DNA of 9,166 bases from Candidatus Omnitrophota bacterium (lineage in GTDB: Bacteria > Omnitrophota > Gorgyraeia > Gygaellales > Profunditerraquicolaceae). The notes beneath the pieces are model-generated. The model saw only the letters and a list, made by a program, of their open reading frames with translations, had not been told where the DNA came from and made no database searches. Of this stretch, positions 3,825 to 9,166 are shown piece after piece (position 1 is the stretch's first letter; every line of letters begins with the position of its first letter). Location: positions 1-9,166 of the forward strand of contig JAFGUY010000009.1 in NCBI GenBank assembly GCA_016938245.1, written 5' to 3'. A program made the position numbers and the translations under genes.

Positions 3825-6728
3825 ATGAACAGTGATTCAATAATTATCCGCGGGGCAAAAGAGCACAACCTAAAAAATATAAGTTTAGAGCTTCCGCGCA
3901 ATAAGTTTATTGTGGTTACCGGATTATCCGGTTCAGGCAAATCCAGCCTTGCCTTTGATACTATTTATGCCGAAGGCCAGCGCAGGTTTGTTGAAAGCCT
4001 CTCCAGTTACGCGCGGCAATTCTTAGAGCAGCTTCAAAAGCCGGATTTAGAATATATTTCCGGGCTTTCCCCCTCGATAGCTATTAAGCAGAGGTCTGCC
4101 GGAGGGAACCCGCGTTCAACCGTAGCTACACAAACCGAAATCTATGATTATTTAAGGATAATCTTTGCACGCATAGGCAGGATATATTGCTATAAATGCC
4201 TGAATCCTATAGAGAGGCAGAGCGCTCAAGAGATTGTGGAAAAAATCTCTGCTTTATCTCCCGGCACACAAATAAATATTCTTGCCCCTTTAGTTAAGGG
4301 GAAAAAGGGTGAATACAAAGATATATTTGCTTCAGTCCAGAAGTCAGGGTTTCTACGCGTGCGCGTTGACGGAAATATTTATGAGCTGCCGGTAAACCCC
4401 ATTAGAAACTTTCGCGCAAAGACTAATAGCCTTAATGTTTCTAACGGGGTAAAGCTAAAATTAGCCAAGTATAAGGTACATAATATCGAAGTAGTAGTAG
4501 ATAGGCTAACGGTAAAAGAAGGAATATCCCTAAGGCTTACTGATTCTGTTGAAACCGCCCTTAAAATAGGCAAAGGAACTATTATAGTTAGCCAGTTATC
4601 CGGTTCTCCTGTTGGCCAGTTAGACAGACCAACAGACCAACTGACAAACAGGCAAACTATTTACAGTGAGCAATACGCCTGCAACAAATGCGGGATAAGT
4701 TATGCTGAAGTAGAGCCGCGCATCTTCTCATTTAATTCTCCGTATGGCGCCTGCCCTGAGTGTAACGGATTAGGGAATAAACTTAAATTTGACCCGGATC
4801 TAGTGGTTCCTGATAAATCAAAATCTATAAATGAGGGAGCGCTTGCGCCATGGAAGCGGGGAGGCAGAGGCTATATACTTTATTACCGCTGGCTTATCCG
4901 CGAATTATCCGGCGTCTTAGATTTTAGTTTAGATACCCCATTTAATAAGTTAGGTAAAGAAGCGCAAAAGGCAATACTTTACGGGACAGATGAAATTGCG
5001 GGAAGCCGAATTCACAAGCCGTTTGAAGGCATAATACCGCATCTGGAGCGGCTTTTTAAAGAGACTGACAGCGATTACCTGAAAGAGGAGATATCTAAAT
5101 TTATCTCCAGCCTTCCGTGCCCTTTATGTAAAGGCGCCCGTTTAAAAAAAGAGAGCCTGTCGGTCAAAATCAAGGGTAAGAGTATCTGGGAAGTAACACA
5201 GATGCCTGTTAAAGAAACCTATAATTTTTTCAGCAATCTGGAATTAACCGCAAAAGAAAAACTAATCGCAGGACAGGCGCTAAAAGAGATAACCCGTAAA
5301 CTAAAGTTTTGTATTGATGTAGGATTAGATTACCTTACTTTGGATAGAAAAAGTTCTACCCTGTCCGGCGGAGAGGCGCAGAGGATACGCCTTGCTACTC
5401 AAGTAGGCTCCGGGCTGGTAGGCGTATTGTATATTCTGGACGAACCCAGTATCGGCTTACACCAGAGGGATAATGCCAAACTTTTATCTACTTTAAAGTC
5501 CTTGCGTGATTTGGGGAATACTTTAATCGTAGTTGAACATGATGAATCTGCAATACGTGCTGCCGATTATATCGTAGACTTAGGCCCGGGCGCAGGAAGG
5601 CACGGAGGAGAGGTTATTTTTGCGGGGAATAAAGAAGGCCTTTTAAAGGACAAAAACTCCCTGACTGCTAAATATTTAAGGAGAGAACTTAAAATAGCCT
5701 TGCCAAAAATAAGAAGAAGCTGGAAGGGAAGAAAATTTTTAGAGGTTAAGGGGGCGTCAGAGCATAACCTCAAAAATATTGATGTAAAGTTTCCCTTAGG
5801 GATTTTTATCGGCATTACCGGAGTGTCCGGTTCAGGAAAATCTACGCTTATTGATGAGATACTCTTTCGTGCACTTGCTAAGAAGCTTTACCAGGCAAAG
5901 GAAAAACCCGGGGCATTTAAGAGGCTTTTAGGAGCAGAGCATATTGATAAAGTTATAGTTGTGGACCAGTCTCCTATAGGAAGGACTCCCCGTTCAAACC
6001 CGGCTACCTATACGCAGGTATTTAATCACATACGCAATCTCTTTAGCCTGATTCCTGAAGCTAAGGCAAGAGGTTACGGCCCCGGAAGATTTTCTTTCAA
6101 TGTCAAAGGCGGACGCTGCGAAGCCTGTCAGGGAGACGGGATTAAAAGAATTGAAATGCACTTTTTGCCCGAAGTTTATGTAAAGTGCGACATATGCAAC
6201 GGGGCAAGGTTTAATGAAGCTACTCTTGGCATAAAGTACAAGGGAAGGTCTATAGCAGATGTCCTGGAGATGACCGTGGAAGAGGCAATGGATACCTTTG
6301 CCAATATCCCGAAGATTAAGAATATACTTTCTTACCTATATGATGTGGGTTTAGGCTATATTCAATTGGGCCAGGCTGCAACTACGCTTTCCGGAGGAGA
6401 GGCACAGCGGATTAAATTATCCGGCGAATTAAGCAAGCGTTCAACCGGCAGTACCCTTTATATACTTGATGAGCCTACTACAGGATTGCATTTTGCGGAC
6501 GTAGAGAAGCTTATCGTGGTTTTACAGCGTTTGGTGGATAAGGGGAATACGGTTATTGTGATTGAGCATAATTTAGAGGTAATTAAATCTACGGATTATA
6601 TTATTGATTTAGGCCCTGAGGGCGGGGATATGGGCGGGATGTTAGTGGGAAGCGGCACCCCGGAAGAATTATCCGGGAATAGCAAATCTTATACCGGAGA
6701 ATTTCTTCAAAAGGGATTAAATGTTTAA
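3825..6728 (+). CDS. uvrA: Excinuclease ABC subunit A (UvrA)
   Basis: Damage-recognition ATPase of nucleotide excision repair; a dimer that loads UvrB at lesions. Complete at 967 residues, slightly longer than E. coli UvrA (940). Two ABC ATPase modules are intact: Walker A GLSGSGKSS (33-41) and GVSGSGKST (666-674), signatures LSGGEAQRI (513-521 and 855-863), Walker B LYILDEPSIGLH (535-546) and LYILDEPTTGLH (878-889). Zinc-binding cysteines are C286, C289, C310, C313 and C765, C768, C788, C791. CxxC pairs also occur at 122/125 and 432/435. The extra length lies mostly in two in-frame repeat-derived stretches, residues 191-209 and about 254-278, in and just after the expected UvrB-binding domain. 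AGGTAGG (3814-3820) is a weak ribosome binding site 4 bases before the ATG. The end overlaps the TPR gene by 8 bases. Confidence 0.98.
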   Translation: MNSDSIIIRGAKEHNLKNISLELPRNKFIVVTGLSGSGKSSLAFDTIYAEGQRRFVESLSSYARQFLEQLQKPDLEYISGLSPSIAIKQRSAGGNPRSTVATQTEIYDYLRIIFARIGRIYCYKCLNPIERQSAQEIVEKISALSPGTQINILAPLVKGKKGEYKDIFASVQKSGFLRVRVDGNIYELPVNPIRNFRAKTNSLNVSNGVKLKLAKYKVHNIEVVVDRLTVKEGISLRLTDSVETALKIGKGTIIVSQLSGSPVGQLDRPTDQLTNRQTIYSEQYACNKCGISYAEVEPRIFSFNSPYGACPECNGLGNKLKFDPDLVVPDKSKSINEGALAPWKRGGRGYILYYRWLIRELSGVLDFSLDTPFNKLGKEAQKAILYGTDEIAGSRIHKPFEGIIPHLERLFKETDSDYLKEEISKFISSLPCPLCKGARLKKESLSVKIKGKSIWEVTQMPVKETYNFFSNLELTAKEKLIAGQALKEITRKLKFCIDVGLDYLTLDRKSSTLSGGEAQRIRLATQVGSGLVGVLYILDEPSIGLHQRDNAKLLSTLKSLRDLGNTLIVVEHDESAIRAADYIVDLGPGAGRHGGEVIFAGNKEGLLKDKNSLTAKYLRRELKIALPKIRRSWKGRKFLEVKGASEHNLKNIDVKFPLGIFIGITGVSGSGKSTLIDEILFRALAKKLYQAKEKPGAFKRLLGAEHIDKVIVVDQSPIGRTPRSNPATYTQVFNHIRNLFSLIPEAKARGYGPGRFSFNVKGGRCEACQGDGIKRIEMHFLPEVYVKCDICNGARFNEATLGIKYKGRSIADVLEMTVEEAMDTFANIPKIKNILSYLYDVGLGYIQLGQAATTLSGGEAQRIKLSGELSKRSTGSTLYILDEPTTGLHFADVEKLIVVLQRLVDKGNTVIVIEHNLEVIKSTDYIIDLGPEGGDMGGMLVGSGTPEELSGNSKSYTGEFLQKGLNV
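4396..4450. repeat. Palindromic element inserted in frame in uvrA
   Basis: Inverted arms ACCCCATTAGAAAC (4396-4409) and GTTTCTAACGGGGT (4437-4450) match at 13 of 14 positions around 27 bases. A second hairpin is possible inside: ATTAG (4401-4405) with CTAAT (4423-4427), and CTTT with AAAG around CGCGC. It encodes residues 191-209 of UvrA, reading NPIRN near the start and SNGVK near the end. From memory, E. coli UvrA is roughly 15-20 residues shorter at this point, between the strand ending in EL and the conserved IEVVVDR. Confidence 0.75.
4586..4658. repeat. Degenerate four-base-period palindrome in frame in uvrA
   Basis: From 4586 to 4621 the sequence alternates four-base units of the kind NGTT and NNCC. 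From 4623 to 4658 it carries the complementary kind (GACA, GACC, AACA, AACT). The halves pair at about 24 of 36 positions. A tighter register, 4608-4621 against 4639-4652, gives 12 of 14. GCCAGTTA repeats directly at 4591 and 4615. In the protein, residues 267-278 show a four-residue period (DRPT, DQLT, NRQT). It lies just before the first zinc-finger cysteine C286. Confidence 0.65.
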
Positions 6729-8631
6729 GAAAATATTTTGGGGATTAATCATCATATTTTTATGCTCATCAGCTATTTCTTATGCGCAAGGCCAGGGCAA
6801 GGAGGAGGTCTTTTTTGTCGCAAGAAAGGCTTTTGAGGATGGTTACTACGAAGTGAGTATTGGGCTCTTAAACCGTTTTTTAGATGATTTTCCTTATTCT
6901 TCTAAAACAGGCGAGGCAGAGCTTTTATTGGGCCAGTCTTATTTTTACCAGAGCAAGCTTATTGAAGCCTTGGGTAAGTTTGAAGAATTGTTAAATAAGC
7001 CTTCTGCCGCAAATGTTAAGGATGCGGTTTTATACTGGATTGCGGAGACTTATTTTAAGGCTAACAATTTTCCCAAGGCAGCGCAAGCCTACCGTAAAGT
7101 AATAGACGGCTTTCCTAACTCATCTTATGCTCCCTTAGCCCTATATTCATTGGGCAGGTCTTTATTTGAGGAAGGCAATTTTAAAGAAGCATTAAGCTAT
7201 TTTAAGGCTATGGAGGAGAGATATGCCAGAGAGCCGCAGGCCCTGGATGCTTCATTTAAAATAGTTGAATGCTTGTATAAGTTAAAGGATTACCCTGCCT
7301 TAAAAGATAAAGCAAAACAGGCGCTTAAGCTATTTGCCAAAGACACCCCAAAGCTCGCTTATCTGTATTTCTACATTGCTGAATCGGAATATTCCCTGGA
7401 TAATTTTAATCAATCCCTTGATTATTATAAGAAAGCGTTAAAAGAATCCAGTGATATTAGAGTACAGGCATTATCCCGGCTAGGCGCAGCCTGGTCATAT
7501 TTGAAGCTTAAGGATTATAAAAAGGCTGAAAGCGAATTCGCGCTAGTTAAAGATGGCGAATTGGATAAAAATGGCCTCGAGGCCCTTTTATTAGGCAGAG
7601 GGGAATCTTTATTAAAACAGGGGAAGCTTAAAGAGGCAAAGCAGGAATTTGAAAAAGTAACCAATGTAAATGATGAAAAGCCCGTGAAAGAAGTTGTGCT
7701 TGTTCAGATAGCCGACATTTACCAGGATTTAGGTGAATATACTGAAGCGATAGAGGCGTATAAGTCAATTTTGACTGGTTTCCCGCAGGGAGTCTATAGG
7801 GATTATGTAATATACAGAATCGGTATAGCTTCCTATTATCTAGGGTTAGATTGTTTTCAGAGGCAGGATTACGAAGGCAGTATTAAAATAATGGAAAGAT
7901 ACCGCAAAGATTCCCGCGATATCGATTTTCCCCCGGATGCAGCTTATTTATTGGGGAGCTGTTATTATAATCTGGGTAACTTTAAGAAAGCAATAGAGTT
8001 ATTCAAGGAAGTTATAACCTTAAGCCAGGATACGCAGTTACTCCAAAAGGCAGAATATGCGCTAGCTGATTCGCTATATAATTTAGGCAAAGAAAAAGAG
8101 GCGCTGGCACTTTTTAACGCCCTACGCTCAAGATATCCCGGGTCAGACCTTACTGCCAGGGTGCTTTTTTGGCTTGCGGGATATTATTATCAGCAGGATA
8201 ATCTGGACCTTTCAGCGAGGTATTTTTTATCGCTTGTACAGGATTTTCCTAATAGCGGCCTGGCGGCGGAGTCCTATTATTCTATGGGGTTAATCTCTGT
8301 TGCTAAGGGCAAAACGCAGGATGCAATAGCAGATTTTAAGAAGGCTGCGCAGCTGGGTAACCCCAGCCTGAAGGCCCTTTCTATGTTTGCCCAGGCTGAG
8401 GCGCTCGAGGTAAAAGGGGAATTTAATGCAGCAGTTAAAGAGTACCTAAAAATCTCCGGAGACGATAAATTTAAAGAGAGGGCGTTTTTAAGGATAGCCA
8501 GGATATATGAAGATAGGGAGAATTTTAAGGAAGCAGTTAAATTTTATAAACAGGTTATAGCTATGGGTGGCAAGAGCGCTTCTTATGTTAAGGAAAGGCT
8601 TGATTGGATTGAATTTAACATAAAAAAATAG
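6721..8631 (+). CDS. Exported tetratricopeptide-repeat (TPR) protein
   Basis: A 636-residue protein with a Sec signal peptide: KK at 3-4, hydrophobic segment 5-20, and a likely cut after SYA (residue 22). The mature part is almost wholly TPR-type helix pairs with the usual small/aromatic pattern and FP turns, for example at about 30-58, 64-91, 102-132, 138-168, 212-242, 250-276, 324-354, 405-434, 443-472, 480-510, 516-545 and 585-616. This makes an extended alpha-solenoid for protein contacts in the periplasm or at the outer membrane. Style resembles CpoB/YbgF- and BamD-like proteins, but it is far longer and no specific ortholog is recognised. AAGGGA (6711-6716) precedes the ATG, which overlaps the uvrA end by 8 bases, so the two are co-transcribed. 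The prepilin-like gene downstream makes an envelope-assembly role plausible. C15 does not lie in a proper lipobox. Confidence 0.88.
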   Translation: MFKKIFWGLIIIFLCSSAISYAQGQGKEEVFFVARKAFEDGYYEVSIGLLNRFLDDFPYSSKTGEAELLLGQSYFYQSKLIEALGKFEELLNKPSAANVKDAVLYWIAETYFKANNFPKAAQAYRKVIDGFPNSSYAPLALYSLGRSLFEEGNFKEALSYFKAMEERYAREPQALDASFKIVECLYKLKDYPALKDKAKQALKLFAKDTPKLAYLYFYIAESEYSLDNFNQSLDYYKKALKESSDIRVQALSRLGAAWSYLKLKDYKKAESEFALVKDGELDKNGLEALLLGRGESLLKQGKLKEAKQEFEKVTNVNDEKPVKEVVLVQIADIYQDLGEYTEAIEAYKSILTGFPQGVYRDYVIYRIGIASYYLGLDCFQRQDYEGSIKIMERYRKDSRDIDFPPDAAYLLGSCYYNLGNFKKAIELFKEVITLSQDTQLLQKAEYALADSLYNLGKEKEALALFNALRSRYPGSDLTARVLFWLAGYYYQQDNLDLSARYFLSLVQDFPNSGLAAESYYSMGLISVAKGKTQDAIADFKKAAQLGNPSLKALSMFAQAEALEVKGEFNAAVKEYLKISGDDKFKERAFLRIARIYEDRENFKEAVKFYKQVIAMGGKSASYVKERLDWIEFNIKK

Positions 8632-8659
8632 TTGACTTCAGGTGTTTTTGCTATAAAAT
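8632..8659 (+). promoter_or_regulatory. Sigma70-type promoter for the winged-helix/prepilin genes
   Basis: TTGACT (8632-8637) and TAAAAT (8654-8659) are 16 bases apart; the TATAAAAT run at 8652-8659 also has TG just before it (8649-8650), an extended -10 feature. An A/T-rich stretch (8611-8630) upstream could act as an UP element. The -35 box begins on the base after the TPR stop codon. The expected transcript start near 8666 leaves a leader of only about 14 bases before the ATG at 8680. Confidence 0.75.
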
Positions 8660-8667
8660 TAAAACAT

Positions 8668-8672
8668 GGAGG
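8668..8672 (+). promoter_or_regulatory. Ribosome binding site fixing the winged-helix gene start
   Basis: GGAGG within a longer G-run ends 7 bases before the ATG at 8680. An upstream in-frame TTG at 8632 is the promoter's -35 box and would lie before the expected transcript start, so it is not the start codon. Confidence 0.8.
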
Positions 8673-8679
8673 GGGGAAG

Positions 8680-8889
8680 ATGATTACAGAGATTGGTATA
8701 GTTGCCGGTGAGATTTGGCATTACCTTGATCAGCACGGAGAGGTAAGCCTATCGGAGTTAGTTAGCGGGATAGATAAGACACGCGATAATGTCTTGATGA
8801 GTTTAGGGTGGCTTGCCCGGGAGGGCCATGTTGTTTTGGATCAGAGCGGACAGGAGTACAGGGTATCCCTTAGAAAAGATGGCCAATAA
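8680..8889 (+). CDS. Winged helix-turn-helix domain protein (DUF2582-like)
   Basis: A 69-residue single-domain protein. A first helix (about 4-18, IGIVAGEIWHYLDQHG) is followed by VSLSELVSGID (22-32) and a recognition-type helix with NVLMSLGWLAREGH (37-50). A short beta wing (51-64) closes the domain. The pattern fits the small DUF2582 winged-helix family known from bacteria and archaea, whose role is not settled; members are presumed to bind DNA. No extra ligand or phosphorylation domain is present. It has its own promoter and a strong ribosome binding site, and its last 11 bases overlap the start of the prepilin-like gene. A role in controlling that pilus locus, possibly including its own promoter, is inference from position only. 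Confidence 0.8.
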   Translation: MITEIGIVAGEIWHYLDQHGEVSLSELVSGIDKTRDNVLMSLGWLAREGHVVLDQSGQEYRVSLRKDGQ

Positions 8890-9166
8890 GAGAAGGGGAG
8901 TCGTACTTTTTGTTGTTTTGGCTACTATACTTTTAGTTATTATTTTATCCGGTGTAATCTTAAGGATAATCTCCAGTCAGTCGCGCCTTACCCACCATAA
9001 AGTCTCCCGTATTAAGGCTTATTACGCAGGAAGGGGTATGATTAATTATGCCTTTGAGATGCTTAGGACCGGTACCTGGGTACCTAACCCTGCCGGAGGA
9101 GCCCGTAAATACGCCTGCCATAGGCCGCCATGCATAGATGGAGTACCTGCAAATTACATTATCCCA
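8879..9166 (+). CDS. Prepilin-like / type IV pilus minor pilin or GspK-type protein, partial (3' end outside window)
   Basis: The first 96 residues are visible and the frame runs off the window without a stop. A short basic leader ends in KRRG (residues 4-7), the prepilin-peptidase site, followed by a hydrophobic helix VVLFVVLATILLVIILSGVIL (8-28) and a polar helix with AYYAGRGMINYAFEML (47-62), the layout of PilX-like minor pilins and type II secretion GspK. Mature position 5 is Val, not the usual Glu; lack of Glu5 is a known feature of the tip pseudopilin GspK. Two cysteines (80 and 85, in CHRPPC) could form a small disulfide. The ATG overlaps the winged-helix gene by 11 bases and has only a weak ribosome binding site, so translation is probably coupled. 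It is likely the first gene of a pilus or secretion cluster further downstream. Confidence 0.72.
   Translation, partial: MANKRRGVVLFVVLATILLVIILSGVILRIISSQSRLTHHKVSRIKAYYAGRGMINYAFEMLRTGTWVPNPAGGARKYACHRPPCIDGVPANYIIP

Noticed and set aside
4379..4573. Minus-strand open frame of 64 codons
   Set aside because: It lies within uvrA and partly reads the palindromic element backwards, which explains its peculiar C-terminus. It shows no independent sign of being a gene.
4586..4658. CRISPR-like array
   Set aside because: The unit is four bases long and there are no spacers of uniform length. It is a degenerate short-period repeat inside a coding frame.
5567..5815. Minus-strand open frame of 82 codons
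   Set aside because: It is a shadow of the conserved second half of uvrA, with no family resemblance.
6721..6786. Lipoprotein signal at C15 of the TPR protein
   Set aside because: The residues before the cysteine (IFL) do not form a lipobox, and a normal signal peptidase I site follows at SYA.

Overview
The window is a gene-dense stretch with every supported gene on the + strand: housekeeping biosynthesis, DNA repair and the start of a cell-surface/pilus locus. It looks like a Gram-negative-type (diderm) bacterium. It has a one-step diaminopimelate aminotransferase (peptidoglycan and lysine), UvrA, a Sec-exported TPR protein and a prepilin-like protein. Moderate-to-low G+C, this gene mix, and dispersed palindromic repeats inside coding sequence suggest an uncultured phylum such as Omnitrophota or a relative. 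That placement is inference from remembered gene content, not a search.

Layout. Positions 1-218 are an A+T-rich leader without a gene. A tight cluster follows: dapL (219-1376), folK (1400-1807), panC (1798-2646) and an aspartate dehydrogenase, nadX-like (2655-3473). Gaps are 23, -10 and 8 bases. The four genes serve lysine/peptidoglycan, folate, pantothenate/CoA and probably NAD synthesis, so this is a precursor and cofactor operon. A small, very basic protein built of two copies of a ~39-residue unit (3506-3745) follows behind its own strong ribosome binding site. A perfect-looking 36-base hairpin (3765-3800) separates it from uvrA (3825-6728). uvrA overlaps the next gene, an exported TPR-repeat protein (6721-8631), by 8 bases. 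A clear sigma70-type promoter begins directly after that gene's stop codon. It drives a 69-residue winged-helix protein (8680-8889) and an overlapping prepilin-like gene that runs off the window end (8879-9166).

Most unusual is the repeat content. Three different palindromic or periodic elements lie within about 900 bases around the 5' part of uvrA. One is the intergenic hairpin, whose half-copy also forms the end of panC. One is a 55-base element with 14-base inverted arms, read in frame inside uvrA. One is a ~73-base degenerate four-base-period palindrome, also read in frame inside uvrA. The last two add residues to UvrA in or next to its UvrB-binding region without breaking the frame. The tandem-repeat small basic protein is the best candidate for an undescribed gene family. 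No CRISPR array, tRNA, rRNA, transposase or complete new multi-gene system was found.
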